DNA from: Nitrospirota bacterium
GTDB lineage: Bacteria > Nitrospirota > UBA9217
Reading direction: 5' to 3'
Length of the DNA: 64,000 bases
NCBI GenBank assembly: GCA_035516965.1
Contig: DATIZR010000043.1
Location: forward strand, 30,576 to 94,575
Both the position numbers and the translations under genes were made by a program. The notes beneath the pieces are model-generated. The model was not told the origin of the DNA. It did no database searches and was given only the letters and a program-made list of their open reading frames with translations. This document shows positions 19,852-30,597 of the stretch, one piece after another; positions within the stretch are counted from its first letter, which is position 1, and the number at the start of each line of letters is the position of its first letter.

Positions 19852-20595
19852 ATGATGCGATCGTTACTTGTTGTCATCCTTCTTGCAGCGGCCTGTGCAA
19901 CCACCTCAGGCACCGGTCCGGACAAAGCTAAAATGGCCGAAGGCTATTACATGAAAGGCCTCTCCTACGTCCAGGAGAAGAAATATGAACTGGCTTCGGT
20001 AGAATTCAACCGCTCAATCCAGACGGACAGCGATTACAAGCAATCCTACTACATGCTGGGCGTGATCAGCGATAGCCGGGGACAGTATGACGCTGCAATA
20101 GCCTATTACAAGGAAGCGCTGGCGATCGATTCGAATTATTCCGAAGCCTACAATGCATTGGGCACGGTGTATTCCAAGCAGCAGAAGTGGAAGGAAGCCC
20201 TGAAGGCCTTCAACAGGGCGCTTGAGAACAAATTGTATGCGACGCCCCATGTTCCCTATCTGAACATCGGACGCGTCTACCTGGCGCAGAAGGATTACGA
20301 AAAGGCCATAGCAGCATTCCGCGAAGCAAAGCGGTATGCAAGTTACGACTTCATCATGTATGAGCTTGGATCGGCTCTCTTCGACGCGGGCAGGGTAAAG
20401 GAGTCCATCACGGAATTCCGGGAGGGGGTGGCCATATCTCCTCAGAACGCTAACCTCAGGTTCAGCCTGGGAGTTGCCCTTGTCAAGGACGGCAACAAGA
20501 GGGCGGCAGTGGAAGAGTTCCGGAAGGTCGCCGAGATTACACCCGGCAGCGATCTGGCGCGTCAGGCAAAAGATTATCTGAAGACCCTGAGGTGA
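19852..20595 (+). CDS. TPR-repeat lipoprotein (PilF/PilW-like)
   Basis: A 247-residue protein with a short signal peptide and lipobox LAAAC (Cys about 15), followed by at least five TPR units (for example YYMLGVISDSRGQYDAAIAYYKEAL). This is the architecture of the pilotin PilF/PilW, which helps secretin assembly, and of other TPR lipoproteins. The GAAGGAG site sets the ATG. Its stop overlaps a GTG at the start of the RodZ-like gene. Confidence 0.88.
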   Translation: MMRSLLVVILLAAACATTSGTGPDKAKMAEGYYMKGLSYVQEKKYELASVEFNRSIQTDSDYKQSYYMLGVISDSRGQYDAAIAYYKEALAIDSNYSEAYNALGTVYSKQQKWKEALKAFNRALENKLYATPHVPYLNIGRVYLAQKDYEKAIAAFREAKRYASYDFIMYELGSALFDAGRVKESITEFREGVAISPQNANLRFSLGVALVKDGNKRAAVEEFRKVAEITPGSDLARQAKDYLKTLR

Positions 20596-20600
20596 AATTG

Positions 20601-21545
20601 ATGGGTACGTTAGGCCAGTATCTACGAAACGGCCGCGAGGCCAGGGGCATCGATATCCGCGATGCGGCCCAGCAGACGCGAATCAGCGTCAATTACCTGA
20701 AAGCCCTTGAAGAGGAGGATTTTTCAAAACTGCCCGGCGACGTGTTCGTCAGGGGGTTTCTGAAGAATTACGGAAAGTTCCTCCACCTGGACCAGGACGA
20801 GCTGCAGAAACGATACGCAGAACTCACACCCAAGGCCCCGGCTGCCGCACCCGCTGCAGAGGTCAGCGCGGCTCCAGAAGAGAAGAAGGAACCTGTGGAG
20901 AGCGGCCCCCGGGTGAAAAGGTCCATCGAACCTTATCTTTGGGGAGCTGCGATCACTATCTCATTGCTCCTGCTCCTGTTCACGTCCATGCCCGGCAGGC
21001 ATAGCGGTAAGAGTCGTCAGCAGGAGAAGAACGCCGGCTCCCCCTTCCTGTCGTCTCTTCCGACGGACTCAGCCGGCGGAACGTTGAACGCCGGCAAGCT
21101 CTATCTTGAAGTCGTGGCGATGGATGACACATGGCTGCTGGTCCGCACCGATACGAGCCCGCAAAAGAAGGCAGTGCTGAGAAAAGGAGAAAGCCTGATC
21201 TGGAGCGCCGACGAGCGGTTTCTCCTGAGCTATGGCCGTGCAAATGCGTTGAAACTGATCCTGAACGGCCAGGAGATTGAAGTACGGGATGCAGGGAGCG
21301 CACCGATCAGGGACCTTGCCATAACGCGCACGGGTATCCTGAACCCCCCGCCTGCCCCGAAACAGCCGCAACCCCTCCGTCCGAGGCCGAGACCCGTGGT
21401 GCAAAACCAGGAGGCAACCGGACAGACCGCTACGAACGCCTCGTCGCCCCTTCCGACCACGCCTGCCCCAACTGATCTAACTGCGCCGGCGCCTGCCCCC
21501 GCCCAGCCGGTCCGCCCTACCATTACGATCACTCCGGGTGATTGA
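20601..21545 (+). CDS. RodZ-like helix-turn-helix membrane protein
   Basis: A 314-residue protein with a Cro/C1-type HTH (residues 1-70), one membrane helix (about 110-130) and a periplasmic DUF4115 domain, then a Pro-rich tail. RodZ links MreB filaments to the wall-synthesis machine. GAGGTGA lies just before ATG 20601; the GTG at 20592 overlapping the previous stop is an alternative start. It closes the + strand block and is followed by a strong hairpin. Confidence 0.9.
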   Translation: MGTLGQYLRNGREARGIDIRDAAQQTRISVNYLKALEEEDFSKLPGDVFVRGFLKNYGKFLHLDQDELQKRYAELTPKAPAAAPAAEVSAAPEEKKEPVESGPRVKRSIEPYLWGAAITISLLLLLFTSMPGRHSGKSRQQEKNAGSPFLSSLPTDSAGGTLNAGKLYLEVVAMDDTWLLVRTDTSPQKKAVLRKGESLIWSADERFLLSYGRANALKLILNGQEIEVRDAGSAPIRDLAITRTGILNPPPAPKQPQPLRPRPRPVVQNQEATGQTATNASSPLPTTPAPTDLTAPAPAPAQPVRPTITITPGD

Positions 21546-21589
21546 AGGCAAGCCTTCTGCTCATGCAGTCGAGCCCTGTTATCATGGAA

Positions 21590-21623
21590 ATAGCCCCGGT
21601 CCTGATTAACGGACCGGGGCTAT
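21590..21623. terminator. bidirectional hairpin terminator between convergent genes
   Basis: A perfect 13-bp stem (ATAGCCCCGGTCC / GGACCGGGGCTAT) with an 8-nt loop lies between the RodZ-like gene (+) and the Mut7-C gene (-). T-runs on both sides are weak, but the position and stability support a shared terminator. Confidence 0.75.
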
Positions 21624-21647
21624 CGTTTGTGGAAGGGTTCCCCAGAA

Positions 21648-22109
21648 TCATTGTCCATCGCCGGGCGCCCGGCCGGTCAATTTCATGTTCCTGACATGGC
21701 TGCCTGCCCAGTAAACTCTTCCGCACGATCCGCATTGCAGAAAATCGTGCTCATGGTGATACACGTAGTCGGGAACCCGATCCCTGGATATTTCCTTCGC
21801 CAGAGGGATAAGCGTCGAGTTGCAGAGAGAGCAGCGGGTGAGGGGCTGCGGGAAGCCGGCGCAAGAGGGAAGGGCCGAGAGCACTTCATTCACCTGTTCC
21901 TGCGCAATGTCGGAGCGGATGAACAGGTGACGGGAGGCCAGGGGACGGTGAGCAAGGCCGTTGTCGCGGGTAAGGATCATCCTCTCATGCTCGAGGGATA
22001 TCCGGATGATCTCGTTATCATCGAGCGAACGGTCATAGAGAACGTCAAAGCCGAGCAGCCTCAGTTTCTTTGCAAGCCTGCCCAGCATGACATCAGCGAT
22101 GAACTTCAT
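21648..22109 (-). CDS. Mut7-C RNase-like / zinc-ribbon protein
   Basis: A 153-residue protein combining a PIN-like Mut7-C domain (acidic residues in FIADVMLGRLAKKLR, DRSLDDNEI and TRDNGL) with a C-terminal zinc ribbon (CSLC ... CGSC). Stand-alone bacterial members are presumed ribonucleases or RNA-binding proteins; none in this group has a firm function. It reads toward the RodZ-like gene. The promoter should lie in 22110-22350. Confidence 0.9.
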   Translation of the reverse strand: MKFIADVMLGRLAKKLRLLGFDVLYDRSLDDNEIIRISLEHERMILTRDNGLAHRPLASRHLFIRSDIAQEQVNEVLSALPSCAGFPQPLTRCSLCNSTLIPLAKEISRDRVPDYVYHHEHDFLQCGSCGRVYWAGSHVRNMKLTGRAPGDGQ

Positions 22110-22130
22110 GGAAACATTATACCGCAGAGG

Positions 22131-22162
22131 ACGAAGAGGAGAAAGACTACGGGACGCGGATA
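22131..22162. repeat. solitary CCGCAGAGGACGAAGAGG repeat remnant
   Basis: The gap upstream of the Mut7-C gene contains a purine-rich ACCGCAGAGGACGAAGAGGAG word of the same style as the ACCACAGAG repeats near 46.4 kb. No opposite arm is seen, so this is a weak call. Confidence 0.3.
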
Positions 22163-22350
22163 ATGATCAATTGAAACCAAGTAAGTGAAGGATTTTGCAT
22201 GTGTTGGCTTTATGTCCGAATGTATCCCTGTTGAATTGTGGCGAAACACTGGTTTGATGTCCAAGCTGTCGATAATCCGCTGTCTGGGGAACGACGGCAA
22301 AGGAACAAACATAATTTTGCGATGGCCCGTTAAACCATGCTCGTCCCCGA

Positions 22351-24792
22351 TTAAGAGAATTTTCTTAATCTCAAGGAATTGGTCACAACGCTGACCGAAC
22401 TGAAGGCCATGGCAGCGGAGGCGAACATGGGGTTCAGCAGGCCGCCGGCCCCGAAAAAGGGGTAGAGAACGCCCGCGGCCACGGGTATGCCAATGACGTT
22501 GTAGAAAAACGCCCAGAACAGGTTCATCCTGATGGTCTGCATGGTCCTGCGCGAGAGCCTCATGGCCTCAGCAACGACGCGCAGGTCGTCCTTGATCAGC
22601 GTCACGTCAGAGGCCTCGATCGCCACGTCGGTTCCCGTCCCGATCGCGATGCCGACATCGGCCTGAGTGAGCGCGGGTGCGTCATTGATCCCGTCACCGA
22701 CCATCGCAACCACCCGGCCACCGGCCTGGAGTTTCCTGACGTTCTCCATCTTGTCCGAGGGCAGCACCTCCGCCAGTACGCGGGAGATGCCGAGCTCTCC
22801 GGCAATGGCCCCAGCGGTCCTCCGGTTGTCGCCGGTCAGCATGTACACCTCGAGGCCGAGTCCCTTCATCCGCTCCACCGCCTCCCGGGAATGCTCTTTG
22901 AGCGTATCGGCAACGGCAACGATTCCTGCAGCCTTGCCGTCGATCGCGACGAACATGGGAGTTTTCCCCCGGGAAGAGATCCCTTCGCCCTCAACGGCAA
23001 GACGGCCCAGGACCACGGCCCTGTCAGACATGAGCCTTTCGTTGCCCAGCACGACCTCTTTTCCCTTGACGATCGCGCGGATTCCGTGGCCCGGCAGGGC
23101 CTCGAACTCATCAGGCTGTTCGAGAGCGATGCCCCGGCCAAGAGCACAGCGAACGATCGCTTCTCCGAGCGGATGCTCGGACCCTTTCTCGGCTGAACCC
23201 GCAGAGGCAAGGAGCTCCTGTTCGCTTATTCCATTCGCGACCACGTCCGTGACGGTCGGCTCGCCGCGGGTCAGGGTTCCGGTCTTGTCCAGAACGATCG
23301 TATCGATGCGCTGCGCCCGTTCGAGGCTCTCGGCGTTCTTGAACAGAATGCCGTGCTCGGCACCCTTGCCGGTCCCGACCATGATAGCCGTAGGCGTTGC
23401 CAGTCCCATGGCACAGGGGCAGGCGATGATCAGCACGGCGATGAAATTTACGAGCGCAAGCGTGAACCGCGTCTCGGCGGGACCGAGGAGGTACCAGATC
23501 AGGAACGTCACCAGGCCGATGCTGATGACCGTCGGGACAAAGATGCTCGAAATGGAATCGGCCAGGCGCTGGATCGGCGCTTTGGACCCCTGCGCTTCCT
23601 GGACCATGCGGATGATATTGCTGAGCATGGTGTCCCGGCCTACCTTGGTCGCCTCGAAGGTGAAGGTTCCGGTCTTGTTGATCGTGGCTCCGATGACCGT
23701 GTCGCCTGTCCGTTTGTCAACGGGAAGGCTCTCGCCGGTCAGCATGGACTCGTCCAGCGAGGACGATCCGCTCCGGATCACCCCGTCCACGGGCACCTTC
23801 TCGCCCGGACGCACGATGATCAGGTCGCCGGCCTCGACCTCTTCGATCGGAATGTCGTGCTCGCCCTGCTCCCGGATGACACGCGCCGTCTTTGGCTGGA
23901 GCCCCATGAGCTTCTTGATCGCTTCACCGGCCCGGCTCTTTGCACGGGCCTCGAGGAACTTTCCGAACAGGATGAGCGTGATGATCATCGCCGAGGTGTC
24001 GTAGTACGCGCCGCCGTGGCTGCCCATGTGCCCGAACAGACCGGGGAAAAAGGTGATCGCAACGCTGTACCCATAGGCCGCGGAGGTCCCGACCACGACA
24101 AGCGTGTTCATGTTGGTGCTGCCGTGTTTGATCGAGGCCCAGGCGTTCTGATAGAAGTGGCGGCCGGCCCAGAACTGCACCGGCGTGGTGAGCAGGAACA
24201 GGATGAACCACATGGTCCGTCGGGGGAGGAGGGACAGCCCCGGGATCATGTCCTGCATGCTCCCGATCAGGACGAGGACGGAAAGGGTTGCGCTCACTAC
24301 AAGCTTCGTCTTGAGCTCATGGAGCTCGCGCTCCCGCGCTTCTTTTTCGATGTCCAGGGCAGTACGGCCCTCTACCTGGACGGGTATGCGGAAGCCTTCC
24401 CGCTCGATCGACCGGCGGATATCGCGGAGGCTTATCTGGCCAGGGATGTAGTCCAGCTCGACAGTGCCCGCTGTCGCGTTTACCCGGGCGTTCAACACGC
24501 CGTCGATAGCCGAGGCAGTTCGCTCAAGCTCAGGCACCCGCGAGACATCCAGATCGATGACCGGGATGGTGACGGCTTCGGTCACTGCCTGATAACCGGA
24601 CTCGCGGATGCTGGAGATGAATTGATCAAGGCTGACGACCGCAGGGTCGAATTCGACAACGGCCTTTTCGTTCGCGTAGTTGACATTCGTGCTTTTCACG
24701 CCAATGAGCCTGGACAGGTCCTTCTGGATCGCCGCGGCGCAGTTGACGCAGGTCATTCCTCTTACCGGGATGACGGCCTTTTTCGTTTCCAT
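22351..24792 (-). CDS. copA: copper-exporting P1B-type ATPase
   Basis: An 813-residue P1B ATPase. An N-terminal HMA domain carries GMTCVNC (C15, C18); a second HMA-like domain (about 75-145) has lost its CxxC. The membrane metal motif is CPC (IACPCAMG), followed by DKTGTLT, SEHPLGE and [10 protein letters not shown]. The last helices carry FYN and [11 protein letters not shown], as in Cu(I) exporters. It pumps Cu(I) or Ag(I) out of the cytoplasm. No CopZ or CueR gene is adjacent. An AT-rich inverted repeat (22349-22370) covers the stop codon. Confidence 0.95.
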   Translation of the reverse strand: METKKAVIPVRGMTCVNCAAAIQKDLSRLIGVKSTNVNYANEKAVVEFDPAVVSLDQFISSIRESGYQAVTEAVTIPVIDLDVSRVPELERTASAIDGVLNARVNATAGTVELDYIPGQISLRDIRRSIEREGFRIPVQVEGRTALDIEKEARERELHELKTKLVVSATLSVLVLIGSMQDMIPGLSLLPRRTMWFILFLLTTPVQFWAGRHFYQNAWASIKHGSTNMNTLVVVGTSAAYGYSVAITFFPGLFGHMGSHGGAYYDTSAMIITLILFGKFLEARAKSRAGEAIKKLMGLQPKTARVIREQGEHDIPIEEVEAGDLIIVRPGEKVPVDGVIRSGSSSLDESMLTGESLPVDKRTGDTVIGATINKTGTFTFEATKVGRDTMLSNIIRMVQEAQGSKAPIQRLADSISSIFVPTVISIGLVTFLIWYLLGPAETRFTLALVNFIAVLIIACPCAMGLATPTAIMVGTGKGAEHGILFKNAESLERAQRIDTIVLDKTGTLTRGEPTVTDVVANGISEQELLASAGSAEKGSEHPLGEAIVRCALGRGIALEQPDEFEALPGHGIRAIVKGKEVVLGNERLMSDRAVVLGRLAVEGEGISSRGKTPMFVAIDGKAAGIVAVADTLKEHSREAVERMKGLGLEVYMLTGDNRRTAGAIAGELGISRVLAEVLPSDKMENVRKLQAGGRVVAMVGDGINDAPALTQADVGIAIGTGTDVAIEASDVTLIKDDLRVVAEAMRLSRRTMQTIRMNLFWAFFYNVIGIPVAAGVLYPFFGAGGLLNPMFASAAMAFSSVSVVTNSLRLRKFS

Positions 24793-25215
24793 GGGTCATA
24801 TTACCACAAAGTGACGGCAGGGACAAAGCGGGAATAGGGAATAGCGTGCCGGATTAAAACAGTGTTGGATTTCCGAGGGGAGAGGGATGCTTACGACCGG
24901 TCATGTTGTTACGATTTCTCAGTGCCGTGACGTGCAATCACCGTGATACACACAGGTTTAATTATTTTTATCACAATTGTATCACGACGGGACAGCAACG
25001 GTACCGTGGTACCGTTGTCGGAAGCTACTTTTGCCGTTCATCTGCGAACGTACTGCGTACACTGAGAAACGATCCCTCCGGAAGGACTTGACTCTCTCAG
25101 GTGTGATGAACAGGAAACACGTCTTGCCGAACGGAAAACAACGACTCGATGAATCCAGGAAAAACTATGATGCGCAGTAGTGTTTGGGGCAAGGACCGTC
25201 CGTACGGGAACCTCC
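24793..25215. other. copA upstream region, no gene seen
   Basis: The 423-bp gap upstream of copA (- strand) and downstream of gcvT contains paired ATCAC words 11 bp apart (24970-24985) and a 10-bp-arm palindrome at 24996-25017. Short open frames on the + strand have no ribosome site or family resemblance, so I call none. Confidence 0.6.
24996..25017. promoter_or_regulatory. perfect palindrome CAACGGTACC-GT-GGTACCGTTG
   Basis: Two 10-bp arms flank a 2-bp centre, about 200 bp upstream of the copA start. It does not match the usual CueR or CsoR operator spacing. It may be an operator, or a hairpin at the end of the gcvT transcript. Only the symmetry is certain. Confidence 0.45.
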
Positions 25216-26307
25216 TTACTTCTTCCGGTAGAACGGCAGCTCCACGATGTTGGCGACGATTTCCCTGTCACGAAGTTCGATCTCGATCTCCTGGCCGGGC
25301 TGGGCGTACCGGCTCACCACGTAGCCGAGCCCGATGCCGTTCCGGAGCGCAGGTGAGAATGCGCCGCTGGTCACTACACCGATCTGCCGGTTCTCGGAGA
25401 AGATGCTGCCGCCCGGCCGGGGCGCGCTCTTCTCGGTCAGGAGGAAACCCGCGAGCTTCTCCCGCACACCGGCAGCCTTCTCCGCGAGCAGGGCTTCCTT
25501 ACCGATGAATTCCTTTTTAAAGTCAACGAAGGCTGTCAGGCCCGCCTGGAGCGGCGTGCGTTTTTCGTCAATATCGTATCCGTAGGACGGGTAGCCCATT
25601 TCGAGCCGCAGGGTATCGCGGCTCGCCATACCACAGGGCAACAGCCCGAAGTCGCTTCCCGCGTTCAGGAGCGAATCCCAGAGGGTCTCAGCCTTGTCGG
25701 CTGCGATAAAGAGTTCATAGCCAAGCTCGCCGGTGTAGCCGGTCCGCGCCACGAGGAGCGGCAGGTCGGGGAGGGTCAGCTCCTTCAGGGAACGGGGTTT
25801 GAATTTCCTGAACTGAGCGCCGAGGAATTTCTCAAGAACGCCGGCCGACCGGGGGCCCTGGAGCGACAGCTGTGCAAGGGACCCGGTCACATCGCTGATT
25901 TGTGTTCCCGATGAGGCATGAGCAGTGAGCCACTCCAGGACCTTCTCGGCGTTCACGGCATTCGTCGAAAGCAGGAAGCGCATGGATGTGCCGGCGTTGG
26001 AGAGCCTGAAGACGATAGCATCGTCGATGATGCCGCCGTTGTCGTTGCACAGGAGGCAGTAGTGCGCAGAGTGTTCGGGGATCTTGGCGATGTTCCCCGT
26101 GAACATCTTCTGCAGGAACTCCACGGCAGCCGGTCCCGTGACCTCGATCCGTCCCAGGAAACCGACGTCGAACAGGCCGGCGTTGCCCCGCACCGCATGA
26201 TGCTCGTCCTGGGCATCCGTAAAAGCCTGCGGTACCTGCCAGCCCTGGAACTCGGTCAGTTTAACGCTAGCACGCAGGTGTTTCTGGTGGAGCGCAGTCT
26301 GTTTCAT
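25216..26307 (-). CDS. gcvT: aminomethyltransferase (glycine cleavage T protein)
   Basis: A 363-residue T protein that transfers the aminomethyl carbon of glycine to tetrahydrofolate. It has the N-terminal GNAGLFDVGFLGRIEVTG region, the folate-site segment ARTGYTGELGYELF and the late DKRTPLQAG loop. GAGGAGGT precedes ATG 26307. The other glycine-cleavage genes (gcvH, gcvPA/PB) are not in the window. Here it follows mtnA by 70 bp on the same strand, an unusual pairing. Confidence 0.93.
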   Translation of the reverse strand: MKQTALHQKHLRASVKLTEFQGWQVPQAFTDAQDEHHAVRGNAGLFDVGFLGRIEVTGPAAVEFLQKMFTGNIAKIPEHSAHYCLLCNDNGGIIDDAIVFRLSNAGTSMRFLLSTNAVNAEKVLEWLTAHASSGTQISDVTGSLAQLSLQGPRSAGVLEKFLGAQFRKFKPRSLKELTLPDLPLLVARTGYTGELGYELFIAADKAETLWDSLLNAGSDFGLLPCGMASRDTLRLEMGYPSYGYDIDEKRTPLQAGLTAFVDFKKEFIGKEALLAEKAAGVREKLAGFLLTEKSAPRPGGSIFSENRQIGVVTSGAFSPALRNGIGLGYVVSRYAQPGQEIEIELRDREIVANIVELPFYRKK

Positions 26308-26377
26308 GCTGACCTCCTCGCGTTGCTCGTTGAGAAGACACTGCGGACTGGATGCTGGAGACCGGGACCGACGCCGG

Positions 26378-27439
<1,062 letters not shown>

Positions 27440-27493
27440 TGAGATTGCTCCTTCGGTTTGAATAAACGGACGGGAAATTCTGTCTTCTGATTA

Positions 27494-27522
27494 AATATAA
27501 AGGAAGCGCGGGGGATTGTCAA
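27494..27522 (-). promoter_or_regulatory. sigma-70 promoter of mtnA-gcvT
   Basis: On the - strand a consensus TTGACA (27517-27522) and TATATT (27494-27499) are separated by exactly 17 bp, starting transcription about 50 nt before the mtnA ATG. It is the best canonical promoter in the window. Confidence 0.75.
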
Positions 27523-27580
27523 AAAAAAATGTTGGTTTTTGGGCCTCAAGAAGGGGCAGAGGGCTTTCCCGGGGAGGCTA

Positions 27581-28492
27581 TCAGGTTGCGCAGCGCTGGA
27601 CCGCAAGGGTGCCGCTTCTTCCCTCGATCGTGCCGTCGACGAGATCGCAGACAGGGATTGCGGTCGGTTCCCGGAGGAGGTCGCGGGCGATGTCATCCAG
27701 CCTCCTGACCTCGATCCTCCGCATACTCAACTGCTGCAGGAGCGTCCTAAAAAGGCCTATCTGCTTCATCCCCTCGAGTTCGGCATGGATGGTGAGCACG
27801 TTCACGACGCGGGGCCGGAGCACGGAACAATACTGATCGACGATTCGCTCATCGGGATATTCCGGCCTGCCAAGCAGTTCGTCCAGCGTCGGGAGCGTTG
27901 TGGGGATCTGGACCGTTCTGAACACCGAGCCGCCCGCGCGGGGAAAGAAGGGGTGGCTGCCCCGGGCATCGCTGGCGTAGAGAAGGCCTGCGTCATCGTA
28001 GGCAGCGAGGCTGAAAGCGTTCGCCTGCCAACCCGCCGACCCGGCGGTCCTTGCCGGTTCGCCGAAGACGCGTTCGAATTCCGCTCTGGCCCTGCCGAAC
28101 TCCCGCTCCACCTCATCGCGGCTCATCTTCGCAAGTCCGTCCTGCCAGCGGATATGGTCATAGCAGTGGATACCCGCCTCATGGCCCCTGTCGCGGGCAA
28201 GCCGCATGATGACCTCGTTCCTTCGGCCCACGTGCGGTCCCGGCAGCAGAACGCCGTTCAGCAGGGTGCGGATGCCGTAGGTAGAGACGACGCTGGTGCG
28301 GCTCACCTTGCTCAGGAACCCCGGGCGGAAGATGCGCTTGATAGCCCGGCCCGTATTGTCCGGACCGAGGGAGAAGAGGAACGTGGCCTTGATGCCGAAC
28401 TCATCGAACAGGGCGAGGAGGTTGGGCACGCCGATGCGCGTGCCCCGGTCGGTATCGACGTCGATCTTGATGGCGAGGAGGGGATCGTTCAT
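27581..28492 (-). CDS. arnD: 4-deoxy-4-formamido-L-arabinose-phosphoundecaprenol deformylase
   Basis: A 303-residue NodB-type polysaccharide deacetylase. It removes the formyl group from undecaprenyl-phosphate-Ara4FN, making the transfer irreversible. The metal site is seen as DVDTDRG near the N-terminus and HCYDHIRW (His pair) in the middle; GVLLPGPHVGRR is characteristic of ArnD. It is the last gene of the arn unit, separated from the upstream gene by 120 bp holding an inverted repeat, and has no clear ribosome site. Confidence 0.9.
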   Translation of the reverse strand: MNDPLLAIKIDVDTDRGTRIGVPNLLALFDEFGIKATFLFSLGPDNTGRAIKRIFRPGFLSKVSRTSVVSTYGIRTLLNGVLLPGPHVGRRNEVIMRLARDRGHEAGIHCYDHIRWQDGLAKMSRDEVEREFGRARAEFERVFGEPARTAGSAGWQANAFSLAAYDDAGLLYASDARGSHPFFPRAGGSVFRTVQIPTTLPTLDELLGRPEYPDERIVDQYCSVLRPRVVNVLTIHAELEGMKQIGLFRTLLQQLSMRRIEVRRLDDIARDLLREPTAIPVCDLVDGTIEGRSGTLAVQRCAT

Positions 28493-28510
28493 GAACGTTA
28501 AAGAATAGTT

Positions 28511-28585
28511 AGCGCGAAGGCGCCAAGGACGCAAAGAAGACCGGATGCTGATCGTTCATTTGTGAACCTTCGCGCTCTTTGCGCC
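28511..28585. repeat. inverted repeat GCGAAGGCGCCAAGGACGCAAAG type
   Basis: The arm at 28511-28538 (GCGCGAAGGCGCCAAGGACG...) is opposed by 28566-28585 (ACCTTCGCGCTCTTTGCGCC). It lies between the decarboxylase gene and arnD, inside the arn unit, just upstream of the arnD start. Confidence 0.65.
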
Positions 28586-28612
28586 GCAGCGGTTCGGCAA
28601 TTTCGTTCGAGA

Positions 28613-29653
28613 CTATACGTCCAACTCTTGAGACGGCCTGCCGAGGTGGTAGTCCAGAGTTTTCCTGAGCGCAGTCTTGAGGTCCGTCGTGGGCTTCCAG
28701 CCGAGATAGGTTTCCGCGTTCCGGATCGACGGCACGCGGGTAAGTATGTCCTGATAGCCCTCCCCGTAGTATTCCTTCGACCGGACGGTCACGATCCGGA
28801 CGCTGTCGGCAAGCTTCGCGAACCGGGGATAGGTCCGGATGAGCGCTATCAGCGTTTCGGCAAGCTCTCTGATCGACATGTCGTTGGATGGGTTCCCGAT
28901 GTTGAAGATGCGGCCATCCGCGGCGCTGTCCCGGTTCTCGATGATCCGGATCAGCGCGTCGATGCCGTCGTCGATATAGGTGAAGCTCCTGCGCTGCTCT
29001 CCGCCGTCCACGAGCTGGATGTCCTTGCCGCGGAGGATGTTCCCGATGAACTGGGTGAGCACGCGCGAGCTGCCCTCCTTGGGCTCGAGGATGTTGTCCA
29101 GCTTCGGGCCGATCCAGTTGAAGGGGCGGAAGAGCGTGTATTTCAGCCCTTCCTTCATGCCATAAGCATGGATCACGCGGTCCATGAGCTGCTTGGAGCA
29201 GGAGTAGATCCAGCGCGGCTTGTTGATCGGGCCGAGCACGAGGTTCGAGGCCTCCTCGTCGAACTCGCGGTCGGGGCACATGCCGTACACTTCGGACGTG
29301 GACGGGAAGAGGACGCGCTTTTTGTAACGCACGCATTTCCTCACGATGTCGAGATTGGCCTCGAAGTCTAGTTCGAACACGCGCAGCGGGTCGGTGACGT
29401 AGGTGGCCGGCGTGGCGATGGCCACGAGCGGCAGGACCACATCGCACTTCTTGACGTGGTACTCGATCCATTCGCGGTTGACGGTGATGTCGCCTTCGAC
29501 AAAACGAAAACGCTCGTGGCCCAGGCACTGGTCGAGCTTGTCCGTGGACATATCCATGCCGTAGACTTCCCAATCCTTGTTCTTCAGGATGTGCTCCGTC
29601 AGGCTGTTGCCGATGAAGCCGTTGACTCCGAGGATCAATATTTTCAGGCCCAT
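28613..29653 (-). CDS. arnA: UDP-glucuronate oxidative decarboxylase (ArnA C-terminal half, stand-alone)
   Basis: A 346-residue short-chain dehydrogenase matching the ArnA dehydrogenase domain. It oxidises and decarboxylates UDP-glucuronate to UDP-4-keto-pentose. The NAD site is GVNGFIG; the catalytic region is STSEVYG with YSCSK, and [13 protein letters not shown] and YYGEGYQD follow as in ArnA. E. coli has this fused to the formyltransferase; here the two halves are separate adjacent genes. GGAGCGGAG before ATG 29653 favours that start over the ATG 12 nt upstream. Confidence 0.9.
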   Translation of the reverse strand: MGLKILILGVNGFIGNSLTEHILKNKDWEVYGMDMSTDKLDQCLGHERFRFVEGDITVNREWIEYHVKKCDVVLPLVAIATPATYVTDPLRVFELDFEANLDIVRKCVRYKKRVLFPSTSEVYGMCPDREFDEEASNLVLGPINKPRWIYSCSKQLMDRVIHAYGMKEGLKYTLFRPFNWIGPKLDNILEPKEGSSRVLTQFIGNILRGKDIQLVDGGEQRRSFTYIDDGIDALIRIIENRDSAADGRIFNIGNPSNDMSIRELAETLIALIRTYPRFAKLADSVRIVTVRSKEYYGEGYQDILTRVPSIRNAETYLGWKPTTDLKTALRKTLDYHLGRPSQELDV

Positions 29654-29676
29654 GCTCCGCTCCATTTCATTTCCCG

Positions 29677-30597
29677 TTATTTTCCCAGGATCCGCCCCGC
29701 CTCGAGCCCCTGCATCTCGCGGTCGGCATCTTCCTCGACTTCGTCCTCCCATTCCCAGTTGACGATCTCCAGGGCGCCGCTGCCGGTGGCAACCGTGAAT
29801 GGGTCTTCAGACAGAACCTGCCCCGGTTCGCCTCCCGAGGGGGGAAGCGGCCTTGCCCACCAGATGATGAGCTTCCTCCCGTTGACCTCCGTGAAGGCTC
29901 CCGGATAGGGTTGGGTCACGGCGCGGATCAGATTATATATTTTCCCCGCGGCCCCCGTCCAGTCAATGCGGCCGTCCTCGGGCTTCCGCCCCCCGAAATA
30001 AGAGGCCAGCGCTTCGTCCTGTTTACGGCGCGGCGCGGTCCCCGACGTGATCGCCCCCAATTGTCGCTCGAGCACCAGGCGCGCCGCCTTGACGGCCTTC
30101 AGAAAAACGTCCTTGGCCGTGTCCTCGGGCCCGATGGAAACCTTTTCCTGGTCAACGATGTCCCCGGCGTCGGCCTGTTTGACCATATGGTGAAGGGTGA
30201 CGCCCGTTTCCGTTTCTCCGTTCAGCACGGCCCAGTTGATCGGCGCCCGGCCCCGGTACTTGGGAAGAAGGGAGCCGTGCATGTTGAAAGCTCCGAGCGG
30301 CGCCAGGTTCAGGATCTCCTCCTTGATCATGTTCCGGTAGTAGAAGGAAAAGAGGAGGTCCGGCTCCCAGGCCCTGATCTGCTCGACCCATGCCGGCGTG
30401 TTGACGGACTCCGGCGTGTAGACCGGGATGCCGTATTTGCGGGCTAGTCCTGCGACCGACCGGAACCAGATCTCCTCGTCCGGGTCGTCCTTGTGCGTGA
30501 TGACGGCGAGCACATTCTCGTCGTTCTGGATCAGGAGGTCCAGGCACTCATACCCGACCTCGTGATAGGCGAAAACTAACATGCTTGGTTTATTCAT
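29677..30597 (-). CDS. arnA: UDP-Ara4N formyltransferase (ArnA N-terminal half, stand-alone)
   Basis: A 306-residue formyltransferase corresponding to the ArnA N-terminal domain. It formylates UDP-4-amino-4-deoxy-L-arabinose using 10-formyl-THF. The catalytic Asn-His-Asp triad appears in [19 protein letters not shown] and ADAGDIV. After the ~200-residue core there is an Fmt-type C-terminal OB-like domain. It overlaps arnC by 8 nt and ends 23 bp before the decarboxylase gene. Confidence 0.9.
   Translation of the reverse strand: MNKPSMLVFAYHEVGYECLDLLIQNDENVLAVITHKDDPDEEIWFRSVAGLARKYGIPVYTPESVNTPAWVEQIRAWEPDLLFSFYYRNMIKEEILNLAPLGAFNMHGSLLPKYRGRAPINWAVLNGETETGVTLHHMVKQADAGDIVDQEKVSIGPEDTAKDVFLKAVKAARLVLERQLGAITSGTAPRRKQDEALASYFGGRKPEDGRIDWTGAAGKIYNLIRAVTQPYPGAFTEVNGRKLIIWWARPLPPSGGEPGQVLSEDPFTVATGSGALEIVNWEWEDEVEEDADREMQGLEAGRILGK

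Noticed and set aside
25057..25130. CTCCGGAAGGACTTGACTCTCTCAGG resembles part of a glycine riboswitch near gcvT
   Set aside because: It is on the + strand, downstream of gcvT, which is on the - strand. No + gene follows and the aptamer is incomplete.
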